Below, piece after piece: positions 51,666-62,290 of a stretch of DNA of 64,000 bases (positions within the stretch are counted from its first letter, which is position 1; each line of letters opens with the position of its first letter). This DNA is from Acidobacteriota bacterium (GTDB lineage Bacteria; Acidobacteriota; Terriglobia; Bryobacterales; Bryobacteraceae), in the NCBI GenBank assembly GCA_017307505.1, contig JAFKEE010000017.1, positions 124,001 through 188,000 of the forward strand. The letters run 5' to 3'. A program made the translations under genes and the position numbers. The notes beneath the pieces are model-generated. The model was not told the origin of the DNA and ran no database searches. It was given only the letters and a program-made list of their open reading frames with translations.

Positions 51666-53057
51666 ATGATGACGCGTCGAGAACTGTTGGCAAGCGCGGC
51701 GGCCGCGGCGGTGACTCCGGCGTTCGGCCAGGGCGGCAACAAGCTGCTGCCGGCCAAAGCGGACTGCATGATCCTGCTCTGGATGGCCGGAGGCATGGCG
51801 CAGACGGAAACCTTCGACCCGAAGCGCAAGACGGATTTCCAACCAGGCCGCCCTTCCAGTGAGGTTCTGAGCACCTTTGGTTCGATCCCCACCAGCGTCG
51901 ACGGCGTGCGCATCTCAGAGGGACTGGAGAGGATCGCCAAAGTGATGGATCGCGGAACGCTGCTGCGTTCGCACCGTGTGGGCGACCTGGGCTTCATCCT
52001 GCACTCCAAGCATCAGTACCACTGGCACACCGGCTACGCTCCGCCGCAGCCAGTGCCGGTGCCGCACATGGGTTCGTGGATCGCGAAGATCCTGGGGCCG
52101 CGAAAGCCGGACGTGCCGGCCTTCGTCAACATCGGCCAGAACCTGGAGATCGGCGCGGAGAGCGACTCGGTGAAGGCGTATACGACTTCGGGCTTCCTGG
52201 GGAGTGAGTTTGCGCCGTTCAACATTCCGGATCCCTCGGATGCCGTCTCGGCCGTGCGCCCGCCCAAGGAGTTCAGCGAACTGCGCTTCAAGCGGCGCTT
52301 CGAAACCTACCAGCATCTGATGAAAAGCAATCCGCTGATGGCTACAGGCAGCGACGCGCAGAAGGAAGCGCTGCTGCGCTCCGTGGAGAACGCCCACCGC
52401 CTGCTGATGTCGCCCGCGGCCAAGGCATTTGACCTCGAACTGGAACCGAAGGCCAAGTACGACATTTACAACACCAGCCGCTTCGGCCAGGGCTGCCTGC
52501 TGGCGCGCCGCCTGGTGGAGGCCGGCGTGCGCTTCGTCGAGGTGTCCACCGAGTACATCCCGTTCCGCTACTGGGACACCCATGAGAACGGCCACACGCG
52601 CGCGCAGGGCATGAAGGAGACCATCGACCGCCCTGTGTCGCAGCTGATCCTCGACCTGGAGGAGCGCGGCCTGCTCGACCGCACCCTCATCGTGCTGGCC
52701 AGCGAATTTGGGCGCGATATGGTGACCGAAGGCAAACCCGGCAACACGGTGCAGGACCAGGTGAAGCAGCCCGATGTAATGACGGAGCCGAAGCACTACG
52801 GCATGCACCGCCACTTCACCGAAGCGTCCAGCGTGCTGCTGTTCGGCGGCGGCATCAAAAAGGGTTCCGTGTATGGAGAGACCGCCGAAGAACGGCCCTG
52901 CAAGGTGATCAAGGATCCGGTGACGATCGAGGACCTGCATGCCAGCATCTACAAGTCGCTGGGGATTCCGCACGACTACGCCGAGGTCTTCGAGAAGCGC
53001 CCGTTCTACGTGACGAAGGACGCCAAGGGCCACGCCGTGGAAGGACTGTTCGCCTAG
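51666..53057 (+). CDS. DUF1501 protein, Tat-exported
   Basis: A 463-residue protein with a twin-arginine signal (TRRELLASAAAAA) and a sulfatase/alkaline-phosphatase-like fold: LLWMAGGMAQTETFDPK at the first strand, ERGLLDRTLIVLASEFGRD and a late HRHF. It is the fixed partner of PSD1 proteins. Metal-binding residues of real sulfatases are only partly kept, so activity is uncertain. ATG 51669 is an equally good start. The stop shares bases with the stop of the convergent hybrid kinase. Confidence 0.9.
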   Translation: MMTRRELLASAAAAAVTPAFGQGGNKLLPAKADCMILLWMAGGMAQTETFDPKRKTDFQPGRPSSEVLSTFGSIPTSVDGVRISEGLERIAKVMDRGTLLRSHRVGDLGFILHSKHQYHWHTGYAPPQPVPVPHMGSWIAKILGPRKPDVPAFVNIGQNLEIGAESDSVKAYTTSGFLGSEFAPFNIPDPSDAVSAVRPPKEFSELRFKRRFETYQHLMKSNPLMATGSDAQKEALLRSVENAHRLLMSPAAKAFDLELEPKAKYDIYNTSRFGQGCLLARRLVEAGVRFVEVSTEYIPFRYWDTHENGHTRAQGMKETIDRPVSQLILDLEERGLLDRTLIVLASEFGRDMVTEGKPGNTVQDQVKQPDVMTEPKHYGMHRHFTEASSVLLFGGGIKKGSVYGETAEERPCKVIKDPVTIEDLHASIYKSLGIPHDYAEVFEKRPFYVTKDAKGHAVEGLFA

Positions 53058-56000
53058 GCGCTGCCCGAGATCACTTCGCGCACGGCGGCCAGCAGCGCGG
53101 CGCTGGTGAACGGCTTTCGCAAGGTTGGGGTATTGGCCTGGATGGGCGTCGGTTGCTCCGTGGGCGCACCTGGATAACCGGAGACGAACAGCACCTTGAG
53201 TTTCGGCCTCAGGACCGCCAGACGTTCAGCCAGTTCATAGCCCGACATGCCTGGCATGACGATATCGGAGAGCAGCAGGTCCGGCGCCGTCTGCAGCCTT
53301 TCCAGAAGGGCCAGCGCCTCCGCGCCGCTCGACGCCTCAATCACCCGGTACCCCTTCGATTCGAGGATCCGCACAGTCATGCCGCGCACGCCCGCATCAT
53401 CCTCCACCAGCAGGATGGTCTCGCGGCTCGCGGCGGAAGGCATGGCGTCCGGTTTCGGCTCCGCAGCCGGAGCGGCCGCGTTGACAACCGGGAAGTGGAT
53501 GACGAACCTGGAGCCGCGGCCCACTTCACTTTCCACATCGATCTTGCCGCCGGCCCGCTTCACAACACCGTAGACGATGGCCAGCCCCATACCTGTGCCC
53601 TTGCCCGGCGGCTTTGTCGTGTAGAAGGGCTCGAAGGCGTGGCGCAGGGTTTCCGCATCCATCCCCACCCCGCGATCCTCGACGCACAGCACAGCATACG
53701 GTCCGGGTTCGAGGCCCGGGTTGGCGGATGAAGAGGCAGGCGGGACCAGGGCCCGGCTCGTCCGGATCATTACCGTGCCTCCGTCCGGCATGGCATCTCG
53801 CGCATTCACGACCAGATTCATGAGCACCTGGCCCAGTTGGGCGCGATCGCCCATGACGTTGCCGATTCCATCCTCCAACTGGAGTTCCAGGTGAAACGTG
53901 ACGCCCACCATGCGCTGCAGCAGCTTGGCGGTATCCCGCACCACGGCATTCAGCTCCAGCGGCACCAGGTCCTTCGCCTCGCTGCGGCTGAAGGAGAGCA
54001 ACTGCTGGGTCAGTTCGGCTGCACGCTGGCCGGCGGCATGGATGTTCTCGACCTTCTGGCGCCGGTCGTCGCTCTCGGGCAGTTCCGTCAGCAGCAGTTC
54101 CGAGTAGCCGTTCACGATGGTGAGCAGGTTGTTGAAATCGTGGGCCACGCCCCCAGCCAGCCGCCCAATGCTCTCCATCCGGGTCGACTGGAGCAGGCGG
54201 GCTTCCGTCTCCGCACGCACCTTCTCCCTGGACAGTCGGCGCAACTGCTTCTGGGAGGAGCGCCTGGCCCAGAAGAGGGCGATGCCGATCACATTGACGA
54301 TCCAAAGGATGAGGACCCCGCTGCGAAACCAATTGGCCTCCCAGAATTGGGGCTTCAGTGTCAGCCGGGTTTCAATCGCATTGGGATTCCAGAAGCCGTC
54401 GGAATTGCGCACGCGCAGGCCAAAGCGGTAATCGCCGGGTGGCAGGCGGGCAAATACGATCTCCCGTTCCGACCGTTCGCCCGAAGCCACCACGGCTCCG
54501 TCCTGCGAAAGCGTGTACTCAAAACGGACTTTGTCCTGGCTGGTCAGATCCACGGCGGAGTAGATCACGTGCACGTTGAGGCTGCCCGGCGGAATGATCA
54601 CCGGCTGAGCCTCCGTCACGGCAATGCGGTGCTGTTCGCCCTTCCCGGTGAGATAGGTGATCTCCTCGACCCTGGCCGGTACCGGATCAGACCGTAACCA
54701 CAGCCGGCTGGAGTCGATGAAGGCCGCGCCTTTTAAGGTGGCTACCCAGATTCTGCCGTTCTCGTCGAGTTGCAGGACGGGTTGGTGGTCGAACGAGCAT
54801 TCGAGACTCGGCAGTCCGTCGTGCCGGTCGAACTGCTGCCACTCGCGGGGCTTCGCCCCTCCACGGGCTGCCTGAACCAGGTCTGCCTTGCGAAACCTCC
54901 AGACCCCGCGGTTGGTGGCCATCCAGACATGCCCGCCCTGTTCGAGCATGCCTCCGACGATCGCCGGCGGAACCTCGCCGCAATCCAGGGGCACGGTCTT
55001 GCCGTCTTTCCACAGCAGCAACCCGCCCGCGGCGGGCGCCACCCAGACGCCCTGCTCGTCCAGAGGGAAGATCGTGACCAGCGGCGGCAGCCTGTTGCCC
55101 TGGGCGTCGACGACGGGCTGAAAGCCTTGCCCCTCCACAAACCGGAACAAGCCCGCATCCCCGCCGGCCCAGATGGCCCCCGAAGCTCTTTCCTGCGCCA
55201 CGCAGCGAATGGGGATACCGCTTTGCTGCGCGGGCGCGGCATACCGGGTGACGGTTTCGCCGCTGAACCTCACGGTCTTGCCATGATTCTCAGAAACCCA
55301 GACCCGGCCCTGCGAGTCCTCGAACAAACTCTCGATATTGCCGTAGCCATCCTCCGGCTTAAGCATCTGCCCGACCACGCCATCCCGGTATTGGTACAGG
55401 CCATGGTCAAATACGCCAAGCCACAATACGCCGGAATGGTCGACCAGCAGGGTCTGCGGATACAGCTCAGAGGGTTCTGGAACCGGCAGCCGGCTAAGCC
55501 GCTGGTCCTGAAACTGGTAGAGTCCGCCTCCGAAGGTGGCGATGTATACCCGGCCGCCCGGCGCGGGCGCCGCGGCCTTCACCGGGAAATCCGGCAGTCC
55601 CTGCTCCGCGCTGATGGAACGCACCCGTTTCTCACGAATGCGCAGCAGGCCGCCCCCGCTGGTGCCGATCCAGCGGTTGCCGCGCGGATCAGGGTACACG
55701 AAGCGGACGCCGTTGCTCGGCAGCCCGGTGGCCGTGGAATACCGGTTCACTTCGCCGCCCGGCCGGATCCGGTAGAGCCCCAGGCGGGAAGAAGCCCCCC
55801 ACAACACACCCGCGCTGTCTTCCGTCAGTGACCAGAGTTCCGCAATCGGCTGGGAGAGCTGGAGCCGCGAGACGATCTGAGCCCCATCCAGCTTAAAGAG
55901 CGTATCGCCCTTCAACACCCACAACAAACCGTCTCGCGCTCCGGCCCAGGAAGGCAGGGATCCCTGCCCAATCTCGTCCGGCATCGGCAGGCTCTCCCAC

Positions 56001-56701
56001 CCGTTCAGAGTCCAGACACTGGTGAAATCGCGATTCACCGCGCGCACGATGCCCTTCGAGTTCGAGTAGAGATACGTGGGATTCAGGCGGCCTGGAGGCG
56101 AAGGGATCTGGGTAAACCGCCCCTCGGCGTAACGGTAGATCTGCTGGGTGAACGTGATGAAGAAGACTGAGCCGTCGGCCGCGTCGGCAAAGTGCCGGAC
56201 ATAGGTGCCGGTCCAACCCTGCTGCGGGCCAAAGGCGGTCCACGCGCCGTCGTGGCCATAAGCCAGCCCGGACAACGTGCTGATCCACATGCCCCCCGCG
56301 CGGTCGCGGTGAAGATTGACGATACCCTGGTCCGTCAGCGCCGGAATGCGGCTATGGTCGAAGATCGTGAACTGATGCCCGTCGAAGCGCACCAGTCCGC
56401 GAAATGTGCCGAACCAGAGATAACCGTCTGGCATATGGACAATCGAGGTGGCCGAGTTTTCCGGCAGTCCCTGTTCCGTCTGCCAGTTGCTGACGACGTA
56501 ATCATTGGAGAGTTGCTGGTCCTGGCCGGCCGGCGGCTGCGCCAGGCAGATCGATAGCAGGGGGAAGAGCCAGACGCTCCACCACTGCCCGCCAACAAAC
56601 CGAGAGAGGGCAACGGCCGCCCGCTTCGCGGAACAGCACAGCGAACTTCGTACCCCCGGTCCCGAGACAAGAAAGGGGGAGCTGACTTCCAGCACTCTCA
56701 T
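53054..56701 (-). CDS. Hybrid propeller sensor histidine kinase with C-terminal receiver
   Basis: A 1215-residue sensor: signal or anchor (hydrophobic stretch about 42-54 after a long basic leader), 12-14 propeller repeats (about 70-690; EQGLPENSATS, FGTFRGLVRFDG), a Y_Y_Y domain (about 700-785), one membrane helix (about 797-815), HisKA with the phospho-His in VAHDFNNLL (near 852), HATPase (EDRGVGMD, KGTGMGLAIV) and a receiver (about 1087-1210) with Asp in SDIVMPGMSG (near 1146). Unlike Bacteroides hybrid sensors it has no AraC output, so a separate phosphotransfer partner is needed. No ribosome site is clear at ATG 56701 and no later ATG fits, so the leader length is uncertain. Confidence 0.9.
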   Translation of the reverse strand: MRVLEVSSPFLVSGPGVRSSLCCSAKRAAVALSRFVGGQWWSVWLFPLLSICLAQPPAGQDQQLSNDYVVSNWQTEQGLPENSATSIVHMPDGYLWFGTFRGLVRFDGHQFTIFDHSRIPALTDQGIVNLHRDRAGGMWISTLSGLAYGHDGAWTAFGPQQGWTGTYVRHFADAADGSVFFITFTQQIYRYAEGRFTQIPSPPGRLNPTYLYSNSKGIVRAVNRDFTSVWTLNGWESLPMPDEIGQGSLPSWAGARDGLLWVLKGDTLFKLDGAQIVSRLQLSQPIAELWSLTEDSAGVLWGASSRLGLYRIRPGGEVNRYSTATGLPSNGVRFVYPDPRGNRWIGTSGGGLLRIREKRVRSISAEQGLPDFPVKAAAPAPGGRVYIATFGGGLYQFQDQRLSRLPVPEPSELYPQTLLVDHSGVLWLGVFDHGLYQYRDGVVGQMLKPEDGYGNIESLFEDSQGRVWVSENHGKTVRFSGETVTRYAAPAQQSGIPIRCVAQERASGAIWAGGDAGLFRFVEGQGFQPVVDAQGNRLPPLVTIFPLDEQGVWVAPAAGGLLLWKDGKTVPLDCGEVPPAIVGGMLEQGGHVWMATNRGVWRFRKADLVQAARGGAKPREWQQFDRHDGLPSLECSFDHQPVLQLDENGRIWVATLKGAAFIDSSRLWLRSDPVPARVEEITYLTGKGEQHRIAVTEAQPVIIPPGSLNVHVIYSAVDLTSQDKVRFEYTLSQDGAVVASGERSEREIVFARLPPGDYRFGLRVRNSDGFWNPNAIETRLTLKPQFWEANWFRSGVLILWIVNVIGIALFWARRSSQKQLRRLSREKVRAETEARLLQSTRMESIGRLAGGVAHDFNNLLTIVNGYSELLLTELPESDDRRQKVENIHAAGQRAAELTQQLLSFSRSEAKDLVPLELNAVVRDTAKLLQRMVGVTFHLELQLEDGIGNVMGDRAQLGQVLMNLVVNARDAMPDGGTVMIRTSRALVPPASSSANPGLEPGPYAVLCVEDRGVGMDAETLRHAFEPFYTTKPPGKGTGMGLAIVYGVVKRAGGKIDVESEVGRGSRFVIHFPVVNAAAPAAEPKPDAMPSAASRETILLVEDDAGVRGMTVRILESKGYRVIEASSGAEALALLERLQTAPDLLLSDIVMPGMSGYELAERLAVLRPKLKVLFVSGYPGAPTEQPTPIQANTPTLRKPFTSAALLAAVREVISGSA

Positions 56702-56710
56702 GCAAAGAAT

Positions 56711-56731
56711 TGAGATATACAGGCTATCTCA
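56711..56731. promoter_or_regulatory. Inverted repeat just upstream of the hybrid kinase
   Basis: TGAGATA-N7-TATCTCA, perfect 7-bp arms, lies 10 bp before the kinase ATG. This is a likely site for a regulator near the translation start or for a small hairpin in the leader. Confidence 0.4.
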
Positions 56732-56787
56732 GTTCGGAAGTCTACTCCCCGCTATTTTGAGTGTCCATCCGGATTTTCAGAATTCTA

Positions 56788-56801
56788 CCGGCTCGCGCCG
56801 G
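56788..56801 (-). terminator. Weak hairpin after the Gfo/Idh gene
   Basis: CCGGC-TCGC-GCCGG makes a short, stable stem 9 bp after the stop of the oxidoreductase. No T-run follows on the minus strand, so strong termination is doubtful. Confidence 0.3.
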
Positions 56802-56809
56802 CAGTTCAA

Positions 56810-58210
56810 CTAGTACTCCCTGTCCTTCTTGATCCCAGGCTCGGGCACCGGATACTTGCCGTCCGGTCCCAACCGCAACGGGGGCGGCCCGTCCATGGTC
56901 AGCTTGTCGACATCCGGAGCGAATTCGTGCGGGCAATTCATCATCTGGTCGAACGTGATGATCTGACCGGTGTGGGCGGCCATGCGGCCCATGGACGCCA
57001 CCAGGCTGGCTTCGGCGCCTCGCTTCACTTCGTTGTAGGGCTTATCCTTCCGGATGGCTTCCATCAGGTCGTCCCACTCGTACTGATACGGACTCTTCTC
57101 GGGCTGAGGATACGCCCAGACGAGATTGGGATCCTCCGGCAGCGGCAGGTCCTTCTTCGACATGACCGTGGGCATCTTCTGCCCTTTGTAGATCCGGGTC
57201 ATGCCGGGCGTGTGCGACAGGGTGGAGATCACCGCCGAGCCCTTCGAACCGTGGGCGTAGCTGGCGAATTCATCGCGCGCGCCGGCCATATTCCGGCCAT
57301 CGAAGAAGAGCTTCGTTCCGTCGGGGAAGGTGTACTGGACGGAGTAGACGTCGAAATTCTGATCGAGAGAATCGCCGCGGTAGTGGCGGCCGCCGACGGC
57401 GTGCGCCTCCACTGGCCAGGCGCCCTTCATCCAGCTGCACTCGTCGATCTGGTGGATGTAATAGTCGCTGAAGACGCCGCCGCTGGCCCACAGGAAGGCG
57501 TGGAAGCGGGAGATCTGGTAAGTCAGCTCGCTAATGCCTTCCGGCTTCGGCGGAGCCGTGCCGCCGCCCTGCCCCATACGGTAGGCGCGCATGGCCACGA
57601 TCTCGCCAATCTGGCCCTGCTTGATACGGTCGAGCAATTCCTGCCGCGCCCGGCAATGGCGCACCATCAGCCCGACACCCACCTTGAGATTCTTCTGGCT
57701 GGCGAGTTCTCCCAGCTTGAGCATGCGCTTCGTCGTGGGCCCATCCACCGTCACCGGCTTCTCCATGAACGTGTGGAGACCGCGATCAATCGCGTGCGTG
57801 AACTGAACCCAGCGGAAGGCAGGAGGCGTGCCGAGAATCACGACATCGCCCGGCTTCATCGCATCCATCGCCTGTTTATAGGCGTCGAATCCAAGGAAGC
57901 GCCGCTCTGGCGGAACGTCCACCTGGCCCGCAAACTGAGTCTTCAGCTTGTCGTAGCTGTCGCTCATCTTCTTCGGAACCACGTCCGCCATGGCCACGAG
58001 CTTCACCGGGCCATTCGTTACGGACAGGGCATTCACCGCGGCGCCGGTGCCACGGCCGCCGCAGCCGACCAGGGCTACGGAAATCGTGTTGTTTTCTGCC
58101 GCGTGAACATGCGGCAGGGCGATACCGGCCAGTGCCGAAACGCCGGCGGTTCGACCGGTGTTGCTCAGAAACTGGCGGCGTGAAGTGGTGTCGTTTTGGT
58201 TTTCGCTCAT
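56810..58210 (-). CDS. Exported Gfo/Idh/MocA-family oxidoreductase
   Basis: A 466-residue NAD(P)-dependent oxidoreductase. The N-terminus has a twin-arginine signal (SRRQFLSNTGRT, cleaved after HVHA), then the Rossmann motif VALVGCGGRGTGAA and EKPVTVDG, the usual catalytic Lys region. Such enzymes act on sugars, sugar acids or inositols; with a bound cofactor and Tat export, it would work in the periplasm, as glucose-fructose oxidoreductase does. The frame is open upstream to 58288, but ATG 58210 begins the Tat signal. It follows the isomerase-like gene by 86 bp. Confidence 0.9.
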   Translation of the reverse strand: MSENQNDTTSRRQFLSNTGRTAGVSALAGIALPHVHAAENNTISVALVGCGGRGTGAAVNALSVTNGPVKLVAMADVVPKKMSDSYDKLKTQFAGQVDVPPERRFLGFDAYKQAMDAMKPGDVVILGTPPAFRWVQFTHAIDRGLHTFMEKPVTVDGPTTKRMLKLGELASQKNLKVGVGLMVRHCRARQELLDRIKQGQIGEIVAMRAYRMGQGGGTAPPKPEGISELTYQISRFHAFLWASGGVFSDYYIHQIDECSWMKGAWPVEAHAVGGRHYRGDSLDQNFDVYSVQYTFPDGTKLFFDGRNMAGARDEFASYAHGSKGSAVISTLSHTPGMTRIYKGQKMPTVMSKKDLPLPEDPNLVWAYPQPEKSPYQYEWDDLMEAIRKDKPYNEVKRGAEASLVASMGRMAAHTGQIITFDQMMNCPHEFAPDVDKLTMDGPPPLRLGPDGKYPVPEPGIKKDREY

Positions 58211-58296
58211 GGCGGTCCCTCGCTTCTTGCCTCGTAAGCTTATCTCAAGTCGAGGCCCGGCGGGCACGACGAATCCACGACGCGGCAAGGGGTTGC

Positions 58297-59742
58297 TCAG
58301 CAGACTTTGACGACGGGAATCTGCAGCAATTCACCGAGCTTGGCAATCGGCCTCTCCACCTCACCGACGCCCAAGGCACAGTGATGCGTCGGCCCCTCGG
58401 CGCACCAGCGATTCACAAACTCGCGCGGCCCCAGCGGGAATCGCAACCTCGAATTGGTGTTGCCGATCTTCATGGTCGGACCAGGCTCGGAGACGCCCTG
58501 CGCCGTGATCATTTTCAACGAACCCGCGGCCGTCTGCGTCATCGCCAGCAAGGTCACCGGCCCGGTTTTGACATTGAACTCCACGCTGACGCCGCTACCG
58601 CGCTTGCCGTGGTATAGCCCCAATCCGCGCAATACCGGTTTGCGGTCTGTAATGGCAAGATGCCCCGGTCCGTCGTGGCCCATCAACACGAAGTTCTCGC
58701 GGAAATCCATCGCGTAGAACTCGGTGAACGAGCCGCCGGCGCCCAGTCGATCCAGAATCAGCATGGCAAGACAGGTCTTCAGGTCGCCTTCCCCGCTGGC
58801 CGGAATGCCGCGCGCGGTCAACAGGGAATTGCCCAGGATGACGCCCGCGCCCAGGCGCTCGTAGGGATTGCCGTCCAGGCCGCGGTAGTAGTAAGTGAGC
58901 CCGTTCAGGGAGAACCCCTCCACCATCCGGTCGAGCCCGGCCGCCACGCGCGCCGCCCATTCGAGGTCGCTGTCGGATACGTTCTCCAGAGTGAAGGTCT
59001 CGCGCGCGATGCGCGACTTCTCCACCACCTCCTCCGCCGCGGCTTCGCGCACGCAGCGATCGAGGTCGCACATCTCCAGCACTTCGATATGCGCGCCGGT
59101 CTGGGCGCTGACCATCGTGAAGTCCGAGTACATGTCGAGCATGCCCGGATACGTGTGGCCGAGGAAGCCAATGCGGCTGGAGCGCAAGCCCGCCGCCACC
59201 CGCGCAGCCAGGCACCACTCCTCAATCTCGCCCCAGGCTTCGGGATCGTCGCGCAAAGTGCCGGATACGACACGGAACTGAACGCGCGCGCGGGCAAATG
59301 CGTTGGAAAGCTCGGGCACGCAGCACGTCGAACAGTTCGCCAGCCACTCGCCGGTATCGACGTTCTCGTAGTCGAGCGCGTCCACCGGCTGAAGGTTCAG
59401 CACCAGCACCGGCAGCTTCGCCCGCTGCACCACCGGCAGCACCTGCGACGAAGTCGCATAGGTCCCCACGTAGCAGAGGATCAGATCCAGGTCCGAGGCC
59501 GCGAAAAGCCGCGCTGCCTCGTGTGCGCCGGGCGCAGAGTCCACCAGCCCCGCGGAGACAACCTCGAGGCCAAGCCCGGAGATGCGCGCTTCCACCTCAC
59601 CCTGATAGCCGCACAGCCGCTCTCGCAGGCCCGGGAACTGCGGCCAGTATGCAGCCAACCCGATGCCGAAGACGCCCACACGCCCTCGTGGCGGCAGGCC
59701 GGCGGTCTGGGCCGGCGCGAGGCCGGAATGGTCGATGGACAT
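58297..59742 (-). CDS. L-arabinose/L-fucose isomerase-like protein
   Basis: A 481-residue protein with the general layout of sugar isomerases (AraA/FucI type): an N-terminal alpha/beta part with VGVFGIGLAAYWPQF, ILCYVGTYATSSQVLPV and IGFLGHTYPGMLDMY, and a C-terminal catalytic part with ASGEGDLKTCLAMLIL and the glycine-rich FVLMGHDGPGHLAI. It is close to the arabinose isomerase family but the substrate is not certain. ATG 59742 was chosen because the longer frame overlaps the permease gene with no family match. It probably shares a transcript with the Gfo/Idh gene. Confidence 0.75.
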   Translation of the reverse strand: MSIDHSGLAPAQTAGLPPRGRVGVFGIGLAAYWPQFPGLRERLCGYQGEVEARISGLGLEVVSAGLVDSAPGAHEAARLFAASDLDLILCYVGTYATSSQVLPVVQRAKLPVLVLNLQPVDALDYENVDTGEWLANCSTCCVPELSNAFARARVQFRVVSGTLRDDPEAWGEIEEWCLAARVAAGLRSSRIGFLGHTYPGMLDMYSDFTMVSAQTGAHIEVLEMCDLDRCVREAAAEEVVEKSRIARETFTLENVSDSDLEWAARVAAGLDRMVEGFSLNGLTYYYRGLDGNPYERLGAGVILGNSLLTARGIPASGEGDLKTCLAMLILDRLGAGGSFTEFYAMDFRENFVLMGHDGPGHLAITDRKPVLRGLGLYHGKRGSGVSVEFNVKTGPVTLLAMTQTAAGSLKMITAQGVSEPGPTMKIGNTNSRLRFPLGPREFVNRWCAEGPTHHCALGVGEVERPIAKLGELLQIPVVKVC

Positions 59743-59830
59743 GTATGGCTCCAGGCCGCCGCCACGGGCCGGCGGTCCTGGCAGCGAGTATCCCAAAGGG
59801 ATTTCCGGAGTTGCAACACCGCCGCGGGCG

Positions 59831-62290
59831 CTATTCGCTGCGTAGCGCGCTGGCCGGATCCACCGACGTCGCCCGCCGCGCAGGCAGATAGCACGCCAGC
59901 AGCGCCGCTCCCGCCAGACCGGCGGACACGACGGCGTACGTCCCGGCATCCATCGGTTTCACGCCAAACAGCAGAGTCGACAGCGCGCGGGTAACACCGG
60001 CCGAAGCCACCAGCCCAAGGACCAGGCCAATGGCGATCAGCATCGCCCCGTCCCGGACAAACAACCCCTGCACCTGGCCCTGCTGCGCGCCAAGTGCGAT
60101 CCGGATGCCGATCTCACGAGTCCGCCTGGACACCGCATAGGAGATCACTCCGTAGATGCCCACGACGCCGAGGATCAGCGCCACGCCGCCCGCCAGGGCA
60201 AGCATCAGCAGCGTGAACGTGGTGCGCACCATCGACCGGTCGTAGATGGTCTGTAGCGTTCGCACATTCGCTGTCGGGAGTGACGGATTCACCGCCCACA
60301 CCGCTGCCTGAACTTCCTTGAGGAACGCCGCCGAGCCGGCACGCGGGCTGCGGACGATGAACGACATCGTGCGCCGGGCTTGAATCTTCTCATCCCAGAA
60401 GTTCGCCAGCAGGCTGGGCCAGTACACGATCTTCGGCGGCTCTTTGTGCACCCCGTTGTCGTATTCGTTGCCCACCACACCGATGATCTCCCGCCATTGG
60501 CCCTTGGGGGATTCCCGGATCCGCCGCCCCAAAGCCTTGGCCGGCTCCTTCCAATACTCGCGGGCAAGCCCTTCATTGATCAGCACGACCGGCGCCATCC
60601 GCTGCATGTCACCCCAGGTCAGGTCACGGCCGGCAATCAGCGGATTGCCGAGCGTCTTGAAGCTATCTGGCGCCACGAACTTGAAACGCCGGATGGGCGG
60701 CAGTTTGCCCTCGGCCGACGGAAAGTCTTCGGCGAAGATCGGGTCGTTATTCGTGCTGCCATCCATGGTGACGGTGTTTGACATGGTGGCCGAGACCACA
60801 CCCGGAATCGATTGCATTCCCTGGATGATGCGCTGCTGCATTTGCAGGACCTGCTGTTCATCCTTCACCTGTCCCTCCGGGATGGAGATCTTCATCGTCA
60901 GCACCTGGGCGGGGTTCTGGAAGCCGGGCTGCACGTTCCGCATACCCTGGAACGTCCGGATCATGAGGCCGGAACTGATCAGCAGCACCAGCGCCAGCGC
61001 AACCTGGGAGACGACCAGGACCTTCCGCGTCCGGTGGTGCTCGCGGCCTTCGCTGGAACCTCTTCCCCCATCGCGAAGAGCCAGGGAAAGGTGCGGCGTG
61101 GCGTACTTGAAGACCGGTATCAAACCGAACAGCAGCCCGGACAGCAGCGCGATGCCCAGCGTATAGAGCAGGACGAACCCATCGATGGAGATCTGGTCGA
61201 GCCGCGGAAGGTTGGCCGGACCTTTGCTCACCAGCAGTTTCACGCCGCCCCAGGCGACGCCCAGGCCCAGCACTCCGCCAATGATACCCAGCGTCATGCT
61301 CTCCACCAATAGCTTCCGGGCAATCTGCGTCCAATGCGCGCCCAGCGCGGTGCGCAAGGCGAGTTCCTGCTGCCGCCCTTCCGCCCGCACGAGCAGCAGA
61401 TTGGCCACATTGGCGCAGGCAATCGCCAGCACAACGCCGGCCACGCCCATCAGCACCCACAGGACGTTACCGGCGTCGCCCACGACGTCTTCCTTGAGAG
61501 GCCGGACCCTTGGTCCGAACTTCGCGTCGACGAACATCTGCTTGGAGATGCCGGGCGCCATGGGAAACTTCTCCATCATCATCGGCAGCATGCGCGCCAC
61601 ATCGGCGTTCGCCTGTTCGATCGTCACTCCGGGCTTCAGCCGCGCCAGCGACTCATAGCTGAAATTGCCGACGAAGACCGACTCTCTCTTCAACTGCAGC
61701 GGGGTGAACAGATCGGCCCGCTCATCCAGGAAACGGAAGTTCTGCGGCAGAATCCCGATAATCTCAAACGGCCGCCCATTGACGGTCATCGTCTTGCCCA
61801 CGGCGTCCGGTGCACCGCCGAAGCGGCGCTGCCAGTAGGAGTACGACATCATCACCGTATCCGGGCTGCCCACCTGCATGTCCTTCGCGGTGAAGGCCCG
61901 CCCCAGGGCAGGCGCTACGCGCAGAACCTGCAGTACGCCCTCGGTCCATTCCATGGCATCCACCTGCTCGGGTTCGCCCAGTCCGGTCACCGTCAGCGAA
62001 TCGTTGTTGTAGAGCCCGATCTGCTCAAAGACCCGGCCCTCCTCGCGGTAAGTGAAATAGGTGGAAGGCGACGCGTTCAACAGGGGGAAGTTCAGACCCG
62101 GCGCGGTATGCCACACGCCGACCAGACGCTCCGTTTCGCTGTAGGGCAGAGGCTTCAACAAAACCCCGTTCACGACACTGAAGATGGCGCTGTTCGCTCC
62201 GATGGCCAGAGCCAGGGTGAAGATGGCGATCGACGCGAACCCGGGCGACTTCCGGATCATCCTGATGGCAAACCGCAGGTCTTCAAGCAT
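59831..62290 (-). CDS. MacB-like orphan ABC permease (ADOP type)
   Basis: An 819-residue inner-membrane protein with two repeats of a periplasmic MacB domain and an FtsX permease domain. Helices are at about 20-42, and in groups near 280-420 and 690-800; the FtsX pattern [18 protein letters not shown] appears near the end. No ATP-binding domain is present, which defines the acidobacterial duplicated orphan permeases. Two starts exist: ATG 62290 has AAGAGG six bases before it, while ATG 62296 touches that site, so 62290 is preferred. Role unknown; relatives move lipoproteins or toxic compounds or sense stress. Confidence 0.9.
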   Translation of the reverse strand: MLEDLRFAIRMIRKSPGFASIAIFTLALAIGANSAIFSVVNGVLLKPLPYSETERLVGVWHTAPGLNFPLLNASPSTYFTYREEGRVFEQIGLYNNDSLTVTGLGEPEQVDAMEWTEGVLQVLRVAPALGRAFTAKDMQVGSPDTVMMSYSYWQRRFGGAPDAVGKTMTVNGRPFEIIGILPQNFRFLDERADLFTPLQLKRESVFVGNFSYESLARLKPGVTIEQANADVARMLPMMMEKFPMAPGISKQMFVDAKFGPRVRPLKEDVVGDAGNVLWVLMGVAGVVLAIACANVANLLLVRAEGRQQELALRTALGAHWTQIARKLLVESMTLGIIGGVLGLGVAWGGVKLLVSKGPANLPRLDQISIDGFVLLYTLGIALLSGLLFGLIPVFKYATPHLSLALRDGGRGSSEGREHHRTRKVLVVSQVALALVLLISSGLMIRTFQGMRNVQPGFQNPAQVLTMKISIPEGQVKDEQQVLQMQQRIIQGMQSIPGVVSATMSNTVTMDGSTNNDPIFAEDFPSAEGKLPPIRRFKFVAPDSFKTLGNPLIAGRDLTWGDMQRMAPVVLINEGLAREYWKEPAKALGRRIRESPKGQWREIIGVVGNEYDNGVHKEPPKIVYWPSLLANFWDEKIQARRTMSFIVRSPRAGSAAFLKEVQAAVWAVNPSLPTANVRTLQTIYDRSMVRTTFTLLMLALAGGVALILGVVGIYGVISYAVSRRTREIGIRIALGAQQGQVQGLFVRDGAMLIAIGLVLGLVASAGVTRALSTLLFGVKPMDAGTYAVVSAGLAGAALLACYLPARRATSVDPASALRSE

